A stretch of 64,000 nucleotides of DNA, taken from assembly GCA_022749755.1 (NCBI GenBank), contig CM040447.1, positions 13,434,087 through 13,498,086 on the forward strand, read 5' to 3'. The position numbers and the translations under genes are program-made. The DNA comes from Azadirachta indica (Eukaryota; Streptophyta; Magnoliopsida; Sapindales; Meliaceae). The stretch's first letter is position 1; every line of letters begins with the position of its first letter. The notes under the pieces are model-generated. The model was not told where the DNA came from and did not search any database. It saw nothing but the letters and a program-made list of their open reading frames with translations. Positions 37,653 through 50,600 of the stretch are shown piece after piece.

Positions 37653-39060
37653 ATGGCCGACAATAGCAAGCTTCGGATAGCTATGTTTCCATGGCTAGCT
37701 TTTGGTCACTTGATTCCTTGGTTGGAGCTTGCTAAGCTTATTGCCCAAAAGGGTCACAAAATCTTCTTCATTTCCACTCCTAGAAACATCGATCGGCTTC
37801 CAAAGCTCCCTCCAAATTTAGCTTCTTCCATTCATTTTGTAAAACTCCCTTTGCCCCGCGTCCACAATCACCCTGAAAATGCAGAAGCTACCATTGATCT
37901 GGCTTACAACCAAGTTTGTTATCTGAAAAAGGCTTCTGATTTTCTCCGAGAACCTTGGAAGCAGTTACTTCAGTCTTTAGCTCCTGACTGGCTTTTATTC
38001 GACTTCAACGCTTACTGGCTACCGGCTACAGCTCGCCAGCTCGGCATCCCTAACGGGTTCTTCAGTATATATATTGCGGCAGCTGTTGGATACTTCGGCC
38101 CTCCATCAATTTTGATCAACGGCTCTGACGATCTCAAGACACCTGAAGACTACGCAAGAGTACCTAAGTGGGTCCCGTTTTCTACGACGGTAGCGTATCG
38201 GCTTTTTGAGGCGAGAAAGGTCTTCGATTTATTTAGTGGCGACGAATCAGGCGTTTCGGCTGCTTATCGTTTTGGTGAATCGGTTAAAGGCTGTGATATT
38301 ATAGCTGTGAGAAGCTGCACGGAATTTGAACCGGAATGGTTGAAACTTGTAGAGCAACTTCAAACCGGTCTTCCCTGTCGGACAACTTCCCACGACGGGC
38401 AATTATACGGAGAAGGAAACTGAAACGAGGAGGTGGATCAAAGATTGGTTAGACAGGCAAGAAAAGGGTTCCGTCGTGTATATAGCACTTGGGAGTGAAG
38501 CAAAACCCAGTCAAGAAGAAGTCACTGAGATAGCTCTAGGGTTGGAGCTATCGAAATTGCCCTCCTTTTGGGTGCTGAAGAAGCGTCTCGAACAAGCTGA
38601 CACTGAGTTGATCGAGTTACCGAACGGCTTCGAAGAGCGAACGAAAGGACGAGGGATAGTTTACACGAGCTGGGCACCTCAACTCAAGATACTGGGTCAT
38701 GACTCCGTTGGTGGATTCTTCACTCATTCAGGCTGGAGCTCAGTTGTGGAGGCGCTTCAGTTCGGAAGAGCTCTTGTATTGCTGACTTTCTATGCAGATC
38801 AAGGGCTAAACGCCAAGCTTTTGCAGGAGAAGGATATTGGATATGTGACACCGAGAGACGAGGAAGACGGGTCTTTCACAAGCCACTCAGTAGCTGAGTC
38901 ATTGAAGCATGTTTTGGTTGAAGAAGATGGTGAAATCTACAGGAGCAAGGCTAAGGAGATGAAAGGTTTGTTTAGAGACAGGGATCGACAGGATCTTTAC
39001 GTGAATAATTTTCTCGATTATCTTGAAACCCACAGATTTTTGCATAAGAAATGGAATTGA
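37653..39060 (+). pseudogene. UGT-5: full-length UGT91-like gene with one frameshift
   Basis: The first frame (37653-38423) reads MADNSKLRIAMFPWLAFGHL with the catalytic His in FGH, DWLLFDF with the partner Asp, and VIA/IIAVRSCTEFEPEWL. Near 38361-38366, in CTTCAAACCGGTC, the frame slips by one base. The second frame continues through FPVGQLPTTGNYTEKETE, SVVYIALGSEAKPSQEE and a normal PSPG box (WAPQLKILGHDSVG, THSGWSSVVE, YADQG) to the TGA. The PSPG has Trp at position 22, as usual for UGT91, unlike UGT-1. Removing one base would give 1407 nt, the same length as UGT-1. With a single lesion this is either a very young pseudogene or a sequencing error in an active gene. Confidence 0.88.
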
Positions 39061-40345
39061 ATTCTTCAAATATTATTAAAACAAAAAATTAATAATAAGG
39101 TAATTATGGGTTTCTTGTCTCTTTGGAGATCTGATTGATCTTTGCACTAATTGTATCTATAATTCTGTGTGAAGCAAAAATGGGATTTTTCATAATAAGG
39201 GAACTTGTCAATACCAATAACCCATGTAATAATGTATTGAGATTTTAATTATATGCTTGATTGAAACGGAGTGATTTTGTATGTATTATTTGAATGTTGA
39301 CATTTGAATGTTGAGATCTGGAATGCACATAGTTGGACATAGTTTTTAATATTTTATATGATGATCAATACGTAGAACAAGATAATATCTTAATTCATTT
39401 CATCTATTTGCTTGCAATATTATATAAAACGAAGAAAAAATAATTTATATTGAATAAATAATACTATTAGCAAATAAAGAAATTATTATGAAATGAAAAA
39501 ATTAGGTTGCAAGCAGCATCAACAAATAGTTGAGATCTCCACTGATGTGATGGGTATTGTTACATTATTAAGGAGCCTGACGATATATAAGAAGTTAATA
39601 AATAATCATTTAATTTTACTGGTATTATGTAATTGTATTCTATTAAGGTTATTTAATTTTATTGGTATTATGCAATAGTATTCTATTAAGGTCAATGTCA
39701 TTTGTATTTTATTAAATATATTTGCTTATTTAGGAAAAATTGGCCAACAGATTTATCTGTCGATCTGCACGTCCAGTTGTAGTTAGGATTTTCTAGTGAA
39801 TTTTTTAGTCAATAAAATAAACAATATCAAAAATTATAAATCGATTCAACGATCTTATTTGACGATTTCTTTATTCTTAAAAATCTTTCTTGACTTAAAT
39901 ATCAGAAAATTTTTACGGATAAACCAGCTACATGTGTTCTTTTACAGATTAGAGAAGTGTTATTATGTATTTTTGTTAGTCACCTTGTTGGATATCACAT
40001 CACAAAATTAGGTATTAACAGGTAGTGTTATTATGTATTTTTGTTAGTCACGGTAAGCAAATACCTTGAGAATAATTTTCTCGAATTATTGTAAACGACC
40101 GGAATACTTTTCTTCCTGGTGCTCATCTTGCTTCAGTTGATCATAATATCTATCTCTTTTGTGACTTTCCTTTACCACACAGTAGCGCGATTTTTATTTT
40201 ATTTTTATTTTTATTTTTTAATTCTTCTGTCAATTCAATTCGGACGGGTAACGTGGGATTTCTGCACGTTGGACAATGTCTGACAGTAACCTTATCTAAA
40301 AATCACTAGGAGATTTCGATAAAAGTGGAATTTCAATAGACTCTG
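39061..40345. repeat. UGT-5 3' flank cassette (partner 56549-58955)
   Basis: 39061-39840 is colinear with 56549-57330. 39860-40345 is colinear with 58490-58955. The partner carries about 1.1 kb of extra sequence between these blocks. Within it, AGTGTTATTATGTATTTTTG is a direct repeat (about 39957 and 40025). 40025-40336 matches the 3' UTR and flank of UGT-1, so a UGT 3' end abuts UGT-6 directly. Confidence 0.8.
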
Positions 40346-40359
40346 AAAGCACCTCAGAA

Positions 40360-40419
40360 ATGGCAGAATCTGGCCAGCTTCACGTTGTCGTGTTTCCATG
40401 GCTAGCCTTTGGTCATATG
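40360..40419 (+). pseudogene. UGT-6: first 20 codons, before the copia insertion
   Basis: ATG at 40360 opens MAESGQLHVVVFPWLAFGHM, the UGT-1-type N terminus with the catalytic His. The frame then runs into the copia element at 40420. The last five bases, ATATG (40415-40419), are the left copy of the target duplication. Directly upstream is not a UGT promoter but a UGT 3' flank, joined about 25 bp before the ATG. Confidence 0.9.
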
Positions 40420-41195
40420 TGTTCGGTTAATTGGCAAAAACAATTACAGAAATATAATAATTATTTTATTTTCTCTTACGTGAATTTAATAAAAAATAAA
40501 TAAATAAATAAATAATTATAATTATAAAATTAAATTTTGAACAACAACTACATCATCATAAAGATAATCATAACACCATTAATTTTAACGTAAAAAATAT
40601 TTTTAATATGAGAAGTAAAAGTCACGAGATTGTAATCTACTTAAAAAATCTTTATTATAATCAAATAATACGAATATATAAATTCTTTCTTATTACAATT
40701 ATAGGTACATATTTATAATATTTTCAAAATCAAATAATCTTAACAAATAATTAAATATTATAAAAAAATTAGAGAGAATTTAAGAAAATATCACCAAAAT
40801 AGTGGTTTAACTTTCAACTATGAAATCTAGAGAAAGAAAGCTTCAAATCTAATCTCCACTGTTCAAAATTTAGTCCTCTGAGTTTTGAAGCTACTGGTAA
40901 AATTTCAATTCAATCAAACTACCAATCAACCTTTAGTTAGCCACTGATCAAAGTTATTTTAAGTTTACTATTCTGCCTCTCTCTCGTGAAAAGTACTCGC
41001 TTTTTCTAAAATAATGAACAGTATCCGTTTCTCTTCTTAACACACACACACATATATATATATATATTTCAACAAAAATTAAAACACTAAATACTACTTG
41101 AGAAATGACTAAAATATTCTTGAACTATTTAAACTTAGTCACTATTAAAGAAAAATTTTGGGTTATCTCCACAAAGGAGGAAACTTAACTCAATA
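40420..41195 (-). repeat. 3' LTR of the copia element
   Basis: About 776 bp, aligning with the other LTR throughout (CTCTTACGTGAA, CAACAACTACATCATCA, ACACCATTAATTTTAA, CTACCT/CTGCCTCTCTCTCG). It is longer because of extra AT-rich and (CA)/(TA) repeats near 40500 and 41042-41070. Many differences from its partner point to an old insertion. Confidence 0.88.
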
Positions 41196-44100
41196 AATTT
41201 CTACCTTTTCGACTATGTAGAGGGACTTGCCAACCCGACAATTGAACAACAAACTTCAAGTTTTTCCCTCGAAAAAGTCTTGGTTAACATATTAGAGGCA
41301 TTGTAATTTGTGTGAATTTGTTCGAGCTCAAACATATTATTATTAAAAGCATCTTTCAACCAATGATATTTCACATCAATATTTTTGATTTTGCATGGAA
41401 AGAAGAATTCTTATTCAAGTGAATTGCACTCTGATTATCACAAAATACGACATATCGCTATTGCTTAAAATCGAACTCTTGTAAAAACCTCTTTATCCAT
41501 AACAACTCGTTGTATACTTCAGTCGCTGCAATGAACTCTGCCTTTATAATAGAAAGTGCAACACATTTCTATAGCCTTGATTGCTATGATACAACTCCAC
41601 TTGAAAGTGTCATCAAATAACCTGTAGTGGACTTTCGAGTAACAACATTTCCAACCATATTTGAATCTATGTAACCAACTAATGTAAATTCTCTACTTCC
41701 AAAAATGAGTTTGAAATTGGAAGTACCTTGAAAATATCTTATAATCCACTTGACTGTATTTCAATACTTTCTTCCTGGATTGGATAAGAATCTACTAACA
41801 ACACTAACTGTATGAGTTATATCCGGTCTTGTGCATACCATCACATACATTAAGCTTCTAATTGCTAAAGTATAAGGAACTCTTTCCATATCTTCTTTCT
41901 CTTTATACGTTGTAGGGGATTGTTTGGTACTTAACCTAAAGTGTGTGGCTAGAGGAGTACTCCTGTGATATACATACCTTCTTGGCTACTCCATCTTGAT
42001 ATTCATCTACTCAACCTTCAAATCAAGACTAGTTGCCATGCCTAATACCACACAAATGGATGACATTTTGACAACTAAAGAAAGATTTCATCAAAGTCAA
42101 CACCTTTCTTTTGGCTAAATCCCTTAACAATCAATCTGGCATTGTAATGTAGCTGTGAGGTATGTTCTTCTTGTTTCACTTTGTACCTTCAGGTAACTTT
42201 ACCAACTCAAATGTATGATTGTCCTACAATGACTTCATCTTGTTTTGCATGGCATTAATCTGCTCATTTTTGTGTTCACTTTTCACTTCTTCTACATAAC
42301 ATTTGGGTTCTCCTCCATCAGTCAATAACACATATTCATTCGTAGGATATCATGTAGAATGTTGTCGATTTCTATAGATCTTTTGAGTAGAGCATCTAGC
42401 AAAGTCTTTGATGTAGGTGATTGATTATGGTCATCATCATTAATCTTAACCTGTATATGAGTGTCAACGTCACCTGTATCATGTAGGTCATCTTGGACTT
42501 TATCTCTAAGTTATTTTAGAATATGTGTTAAAGGAACTAGATCCAAGTCTATCAACGTATCATTATATTGAGGCATTGCTTCTTTTGACTTCTCAATATC
42601 CTGTATAGTTTAGTCTTCCATGAATACAACATCCTGTCTTCTTACAAGTTTCTTCCATGCTGGATCATAAAACTTATAACCAAATTCATCTTGACTATAA
42701 CTGAGAAATACATACTGTCTTGTCTTAACATCAAGTTTGAACCTCTCATCTTTAGAAATATGCACAACTACTTTACATCTAAAGATACGCAAAAAATCAT
42801 AAGCAACATCTTTTCCTAACCAAACTTTATCTGAAACATTAAAGTTTAAAGGAATACACATTGTGAGATTTAATATATGTATAACTATATTCAAAGCCTC
42901 TCTCCAAAAAGATATTAGCAATTGTGCTTTTGAAAGCAAATATCTTACTCTTTCAACTAATGTTCAATTCATCTTCTCAACTAACCCATTTAACTAAGGA
43001 GCTTTTAGAGGTGTCTTTTGATGACGAATTCCCATCTATCTGCAATACTCTTCAAATGATCTATAATACTCACCCCTATTATCGATTCTGATGTGTTTCG
43101 ACTTATTCTTAGTGTATGTCTCAACTGAGGCCTGAAACTGATTGAACACATTTAGTACTTGATCCTTTATCTTTAATGTATAAACCCATAACTTCCTTTA
43201 GTGATCATCTATAAAAGTCACAAAATAGAGAGCACCCCCAAGTGTTTTTGTTTTCATAAGGCCACAAACATCATAATGTATTAGCTCGAGTATACTTTGA
43301 TTTTCTCAAAAAGGATATGTCTTGAGGATAATCCTAGTTTGCTTCCTTGCCAAGCAATGAACACACTTCTTCCAATATTCATTTTTCATCTCAGAAATGA
43401 GATTCTTCTTGGCCAAAACATTCAAAACCTTCTTACTCATTGACCGAGTTTTCTATGCCATAATTCAATGATATCTTCATTCTTCACTGCATTGATATTA
43501 TTGTTTACAATCTTTGCTTGCATAAAATATAATGAAGAACATTTCTTTCCTCGAGCCATAGTCATGGAACCTTTGCTAATCTTTCAATTATCACCACTAA
43601 AGTTGCTAGAGAAATCCTTATCATCAAGTATACTTGCAGAATTAAATTCAAACAAATATCAGGAATATGCTTGACATTTTTCAGAAGTAACATTATGCCA
43701 CAATTGGTCTCCAAGCGCATATCTCCCATGTATACAACTTTAGCTTAGCCATTATTTCTCATCTTAACATTTCCAAAGTCACAAGATGTATAAGATGTAA
43801 AGAATTTACTTCGTAATATGGCATTAATAGTGGCACCACTATCAATTACCCAACTGGTCTCATAGCACACAAGGTTGACAACATCATCATCATACATAAT
43901 AAGAAAGTTATTTGTAACAGTAGTAACTCTGTCATCATTACTGCTATATCGTTTTTCTTTTCCTTTCCTTTATTCTTCTTGTTGGTTCGCTTGAGCTATC
44001 GACAATACTTTTTTGTGTACCCCTTAAGATCACAATGATAGTATTCAACATTGGCAAACTTGTTGATCTTACTTTTACTTTTATCTTTGTTCTTGGAACC

Positions 44101-44752
44101 TCTACTCTTACTCCTCTTTTTTTTCCTATAACTAAAATACCTGACTATGAAGAACCCTATAACTTTCTTTTATTTTCTTCATTCAAAATATGACTCTTAA
44201 CCAATTCCATAGTGATGATACCATCTGGAGTTACGTTAGACAAAGACATTCTAAATATCTCTCATAAGTCTGATAATTTGCCTAAAAGTCATTACCTTTA
44301 TACTCTATCTTCAAATTTGATGTTTATTCGAGCTAACTGATTAATGATTCCCTGAAATGCATTCAAGTGATCTATCATAAGTTTTCCATCTTGATATTTC
44401 AAGCTCATCATTTGTTTTATCAAAAAAAGTTTATTATTCCAAATTTTTCTGGTATACAATTCTTCAACCTTGTTCCACAAAAAACGTGCATCTTTCTCTC
44501 CACTATGTGATTCAAAACATTTTCATCTACCCATTGTTTGATATATCTACACAACTAACAATGGAGCAACTTCTATTGTGCATCTGTTCAATTATCGGGT
44601 TTTTATTTCTCAAACACAGGTAAGTAATAATTTTTTATAGATAAAAGATCTTTCATCTTTCCTTTCCATAAATGATAATTTGCACTATTCAAAGTAAGCA
44701 TTCTACTTAGAGTAGCTTCTATTATTTAACACAAGGCATAAAAAAAATATAA
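41196..44752 (-). pseudogene. Degraded copia gag-pol
   Basis: On the minus strand: a gag part (44298-44480; VEELYTRKIWNNKLFLIKQM), a decayed zinc knuckle near 44020 (YYHCDLKGYTKKYC), a protease motif SWVIDSGATINA near 43830-43860, an integrase core with HIRIDNRGEYYRSFEEYC-like sequence near 43020-43080 and its C-terminal part (42610-42939; FWREALNIVIHILN, then FRCKVVVHISKDE), and RNase H with YVVFCDNQSAIHLNKN-like sequence near 41400-41460. Numerous stops and frameshifts, and apparently missing reverse transcriptase sequence between about 42000 and 42500, make it inactive. Confidence 0.85.
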
Positions 44753-44769
44753 CCAAAGCTGATACCACT

Positions 44770-45481
44770 TATTGGGATAAATTAGCACAAATAATTGCGA
44801 AAGTACAATAATTACCTTATCCCCTCTTACGTGAACCTAATCGGAAACAAATAAATAGAGCAACAATTTTAGGCATAAAATTAATTTTTGGACAACAACT
44901 ACATCATCACAAAACAATCATAACACCATTAATTTTAATGTGGAAAAACTCCCAATGTGAGGAGTAAAAACTACAAAACCGTAGTTTACGAAAAAAATCT
45001 CTATTATGATCAAATAATGTAAATACACAAGTTTTCTCTAATTAAAATTAGAGGTACACATATACAATATTTTTAAAATCAAACAATTTTGGCAAACAAT
45101 TTTTATAAAAAAATTGTAGAGAATTTAAGAAAACATCATTAAAATGGTAACCTAACTTTTAGTTATGAAATTTGGAGAAAGAGAGCTTCAATTCTGATCT
45201 CCACCGTTCAATTGGATCACAATCGACCTCTAGTTATCCACTTGATCAAAATTGTTTCAAATTTACTATTCTACCTCTCTCTCGTAAATATTATCCACTC
45301 TTTTTAAAATAATAAATAGTGTCTGTTTTCTCTTCTTAACACACAAATATAAATTACAATAAAAATTAAAATACTAAATCCTATTTGAGAAAGAACTAAG
45401 ATATCCTTAAACTAACTGATATTATCACTATTAAAAAGAAATTTTAGACTATCTCGGTAAAGGAGAAAACTCGGTACAATA
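44770..45481 (-). repeat. 5' LTR of the copia element
   Basis: 712 bp, from TATTGGGATAAATTAGC to GGTACAATA. It lies next to the primer-binding site on its inner side and the ATATG target duplication on its outer side. Confidence 0.88.
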
Positions 45482-46795
45482 ATATGATCCCATAATTGGA
45501 GCTAGCCAAGCTCATTGCTCAAAAAGGTACCGAATCTCCTTCATATCAATAGCGCGAAACATCAACCGGCTACCAAAACTTCCTCCAAATCTGTCACCAT
45601 TAATAAATTTCGTTAGCCTCGCTTTACCTCGGGATAATAATCTCCACAGCAGAAGCCACCGCAGACTTACCTCTTCACAAAGTTCCTGACCTTAAAAGTG
45701 GCCTTTGATAATCTTCAGGAATCTTTGGCTGAATTTCTGCAAACTTCCTCTCCAGATTGGATAATTTACGATTTCACTCCTCACTGGTTACAACCAATGG
45801 CATCTCACGCGCCTACTTCAGCATTTTTAGGCGTGGACTATTTGCATTGCTGCATCATCATACTTAGCCATGATCAACGGCGACGACCCACGGACTGAGC
45901 CCGAACATTTCACTATAGCACCGAAGTGGGTACGTTCATTCAAATCTAGCGTATCGGCTTTACGAGGCAAAGAGACTCTTCGATCATTTTGAAGCAAACG
46001 TTTCTGGAGTAAGCGATTTTTTTCGTATGGTTTCGACAATTGCTGGATGTGAAGTGATTGTTGTACGTAGCTGTATGCAGCTTGAATCTGAATGGTTAAA
46101 CCTTCTGGGTGAGCTTCATGGTAAGCCAGTAGCTCCTATAGGCCTGTTGCCACCTTGGTATTTTGGTAGCAGAAACTTCAACACTGAAGATGACACCACT
46201 TGGCTTATAATCAGTGAATGGTAAGGAAAACAGAAGACAGCTTCTGTTGTTTATGTAGCCTTTGGAAGTGAGTTAAATCTGTGCCAAGAATAACTAACTG
46301 AATTGGCTCTAGGGTTAAAACAATGCGGGTTACCTTTCTTTTGGGCTCTAAGAATACGAGAAGACTCACTTGAGCTTCCGGCAGGGTTCGAGGAAAGGGT
46401 AAGGGGCGAGGAATGGTTTGGAAAAGTTGGGCACCGGAACTCAGTATTCTAGCTCATGAATCGATTGGAGCATTCTTGACTCACTGTTCAGTTCAGTTAC
46501 AGAGTCGCTCTATTTTGGACGTCCACTTATTATTTTACCTTTTTCTATGGACCAAGGGTTAACTGCCAGGGTCTTTACAGAGAAGAAAGTAGGAAATGCG
46601 ATAACTAGAAATGAGCAGGATGAGACGTATACAAGGAACTCCGTGGCTGAGACAATCAGGTTAGTGATCGTTGAATTTACAGGAGCAAAGCCAAGTAAAA
46701 AAAATGAGTTGTTTGCAGATAAGGATCTCCAATATCAGTATATAGACAAATTTGTTGAAGTTCTTCAAAGCCATAGAAAATCTTCTGACGAATGA
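45482..46795 (+). pseudogene. UGT-6: remainder after the copia insertion
   Basis: Resumes with ATATGATCCCATAATTGGAG and follows UGT-1 to a TGA at 46793-46795. Readable pieces are FDNLQESLAEFLQTSSPDW and IIYDFTPHWL (45700-45800), IAGCEVIVVRSCMQLESEWL (46037-46100), GELHGKPVAPIGLLPP, and KKVGNAITRNEQD to SSDE at the end. Frameshifts lie near 45490-45530, 45640, 45800-45830 and 46400, with stops in the SEW-TAA (46224) and CCAAGAATAAC (46291) segments. The PSPG box is damaged around THC (46480-46500). The damage is wider than the insertion alone, so the copy has been inactive for long. Confidence 0.9.
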
Positions 46796-47644
46796 GTTCG
46801 ATTAATTAATCCAGCTGCTCATATAATAATCCATCGATTTCAGTAATAAATTTTTTAGTAGTGGATTATTGCATTTGTGTGCTTATGTATTTTGGTTAAT
46901 TAGTCACGATGAGCAAATATATTGATAATAATTTTCTCATATTATTGTAAAACTTAAGAGTACTTTCTCCTGTACATGTGTAGTCGATGTTGATAAAATC
47001 TCTGAGTTTAAATATAGGGCTATAAGTTATAAGAGATAAGAAATTTATCTTTTTATTATTAATAAAACAAATGATCGATTTTTAGAAGGTGATTTTTTTA
47101 AGAAATTTATCTTCACATTTTATTGTAATTACTCTTGTAATCAGTCTTAACTTAAAACTGACTAATTACAAGCCAATTGTGAGAAGGGTTAGTTATGTTA
47201 TTTGGATTATAAGGAAGGGTACAAATACTAATTATTTTTAAATAAGGGTCTCTTTATGTTTTAGGCCAAATTATAGGGGTTAGTATTATTATTATGCCAT
47301 GTATACTATTTTGGTAGTGTGATGAATAGGGGCTTAGTTGCTGTTGGTTTTTTTTTTTTATTTTCTTGAGTTCAGATGGTCGGTTTGATAAAGACTAAAA
47401 CTTTGAGGACAATTTATAAATGGTTTTTTGTTTTTCTGATTAAGTTTACCCAAATATAATATAATAATCCTAATACAAAAACATCATTGAAAAATATTAT
47501 TACCTATATTTACCAATTTTTCTTTAAATATATTATTTCCGAATAGAAGTATTATGAGTCAATCTTTAACATTTATTATAGACATACATGATAAATTTTC
47601 TTATAATAATTTTGTATATTGCCTCCCCTAAAATAAAACTCTTG
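46796..47644. other. Convergent 3' region between UGT-6 and the rhamnogalacturonan lyase
   Basis: 46800-46955 is the conserved UGT 3' UTR block (GTATTTTGGTTAATTAGTCA, CTCATATTATTGTAA). The rest is AT-rich with no gene, and the lyase gene ends convergently at 47645. Confidence 0.6.
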
Positions 47645-50600
47645 CTACATCATTGGAGGACCTTCTAAGCGGATGTAATCATACATGACTCCTTGGAAGG
47701 CGTTCATGCCTTTCGCCTGAGTAAGGTAGATTATATTCTTTCCTCTCTTAAGAAAATTGCCTGGCACATCAATGCTGTAAAACCTGTACAATCCATGGAT
47801 TCCATGTCTGGCAATCGCATTGTCTTTCCCTATCGCCCCTGTTGAAAAATGAGGACGCCTCTCTTTTGGATTGTTGAAACGAACCTGAAAAATCATTGTA
47901 AAATCTCATTAGCAAACTAAGGATTAAGGATTTATTTTGGCAATATTAGCAGCTGCAGTATTTTAAATGACTGTTAAAGGTTAAGATGAAAGTTGATTTT
48001 TACCTGTAAATTAGAGTATGAGGCCGCTGCGAAGGCCAATTGGAGTGTGTATTTTCCTCTGATGTTCACGTTCTCCAATTCAAATACAATCTGCCATGTG
48101 GTTGCTCGGTATGTATTATTTCCTACTTTCCTGCAAACGCGATTAGAATCAGCCCCAGATAAAATTTGTTAGTCCCCAGGATCCAGAAAAGAGAAGAAAT
48201 AGAAATAAATACCGGGTAACATGAGCAAAGAACCAGTCTTTAGCATAATTGCTAACTCCAATGGTGAATTGGAGATCATCATTGGGATATATTTCCGTAT
48301 ATCGTTCCCACAATCCGTATTGCCTGAACTTTTCAGTGTGATTTTCGTATAAATGATTTACGAATTTTGGATCGGGGTCGGGCACAAAGAATTCAGCTGC
48401 TGAACGATCGGGGAAACCAATTTCCCACAGTGTAGGGCCATTTCTCGGAGGCTTATATGCAAGAACTCCCAAGTTGATCTTAGATCCTGTATCAATTAAA
48501 AAGTGTAAAATTAAGAAGATTAAATTAATCGTACCAGACAAGGCATACAAAAGCCTTGTAATAGAGTAGAGAAGAAACATTTTACCTGGTTTGACAGTGA
48601 CATTAAGATCATACTTATAATCGCCGATAATTCCAGGGACCCATGCATATAAATTATAATCTCCTTGCCGAACATTTTCAATTGAAAAACGCCCTTGCTC
48701 GTCAGCTTGTGTCCAGAACTGATAACCCTGATTAAAAGAAATATATACAGAAGCATTGTTTAATAACAGTAGGCAAATAAAAGAAAATGAGAAATAGAGC
48801 ACGGAGATCAACCTTGGTTTCTTTTTCCCATGATCCCGCGTCTCCTGGTGCTGCCAACCCAACATAAGCCGATTTTGCCCACATTATGCTTTCCTTCATA
48901 TATCTAAGACAAGAAAAATAAAAATTAAGTTAATTTTATGCACTATTACATGTAATTAAATGCAAAAAGAAATAAAAATTAAGAAGTATATGCAATGATT
49001 ACCGGTCTTGTACTTGTAATTGACCTGCAACTGTTCCTCTTTGACTGGATTTAGCGAAATCTATCGATTGAGGGAAATCATACGGCCAGCTTCGTACTTC
49101 TCTCAACATCTATTCACAAGTGCATCAAGAGTCGGTCAATAAATGCTACTGTAAAAGTATGCTAATTAAGAAACAATACTTTGAGATTTCTAATGTATAA
49201 TAATTAACACCTGTTGTTTAGCATCTTCCCAAAGTGTAAGGGGCTTTTCGTTGGATGAAACTGAGTTTAAATAAACAAAAACAGGACCCAATACTTTCTT
49301 CCAGGGCTTGTCACTACCATAATATGAATCTACTTCCCTCCCACTGTAATGAGTACTACTAAACATCTGTGCAAACAGTATATCATCCCCGAATTGTCAG
49401 AGAAATTAAGATACTGTAATAAAACCTTTAGTGATTGATATCTATATGTTGTGAGACTTACAGAGAGAGCAACAGGGCCGACATGGGATGTGAGATCTTG
49501 CTTGGTAGGTCCAGATGTGCGGAATTCATCACTGGGTGTGATAACCCAGAATCCCACTCCTGGATTAAAACAGATCCATCCATGAACCCTGTTATCTTTA
49601 TTGTCGCTTGAGTATTGGTACTTGTCATCCACCTATGAGACAAAATTGGAAGGGATTTATTTGGAAAATTATAAATTCAAGTTAGTGGAATGTTTTCCGA
49701 AATTCGAGCATAAATCCAATCAACGCAGGCTTGAAGAAAGAAGATGTACCTCTCCTTTGAATCTAGGATCGATTGGATTTGTCAAGAGAACAGCTTCTTC
49801 ATACGCAAGACGTTGACCGGTTTTACGATCTTCAGGCATTGGCATAATCCTTTGTCTGTCGTCTGCTAACGCCATGTAATGAAACCTGACATTCATTTTA
49901 AAAACAAAATTAACATTGTAATTTATATATATTATTTCCTCTGTGGCTTAGAAATATAAAATAAATAAATAAAAAAATTGTTAAAAGGTTCATTCATTTA
50001 CAAGTTTTTTTGGAGCCTGAAAACAGCCCTTATTTGATCCATGTAAACACTAGGCCATCCTTGTTTGCGCTCTACTATTGCATAGAAGTAGAAGCCTGAG
50101 CTACCACGCCGCATAATGTACCTGCAAAACATTATATGCAATTTTATTTTATTTTATTTTATTATTTATTTGTGTGTTCTCTCAAATAGGGAAGACTAAT
50201 TACCTTAAGTCTATATTTAAAGGGGCCGCCTTAGACCCACGGAGGGCAATGTTCCAAGTTCTACTGAATGAAAGCTCTACTTGCTCTTCATTGTTCATGA
50301 TCACTGTGAAATTTGTTGTTTTTAAACTACATATATACGCAGGAAAATAAGTAAGTTCAAATTTGGCGGTAATTATAGTAAATTTTTAATTAATGGAAAT
50401 ATATCAAGGGAGAGAAGATTTTACCCGTCAAGGTTACCAGGCTTTCCAGGCTCATTCCAAACAACATCCCAATATCCTCGTTGATCTTTGGAATTGTTTA
50501 TTTCTAGGATGTTGTCAATTCCATGATAATTAATTCCTGTGACTTCACCTTCTGGGTTTGTGAGAGTGACTTGAACAAGGCCATTACTCATCACCACCTC

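Larger units (their letters stand above)
40420..45481 (-). mobile_element. Ty1-copia LTR retrotransposon inserted in UGT-6
   Basis: 5062 bp on the minus strand with two diverged LTRs (40420-41195 and 44770-45481), flanked by a 5-bp target duplication ATATG (40415-40419 and 45482-45486). The primer-binding site, TGGTATCAGCTTTGG on the minus strand (about 44753-44767), matches the initiator-Met tRNA type (TGGTATCAG). The gene order gag, protease, integrase, reverse transcriptase/RNase H is copia-like. The LTR ends are TGTTCGG/TATTGGG and CAATA, a decayed TG...CA form. Confidence 0.93.
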
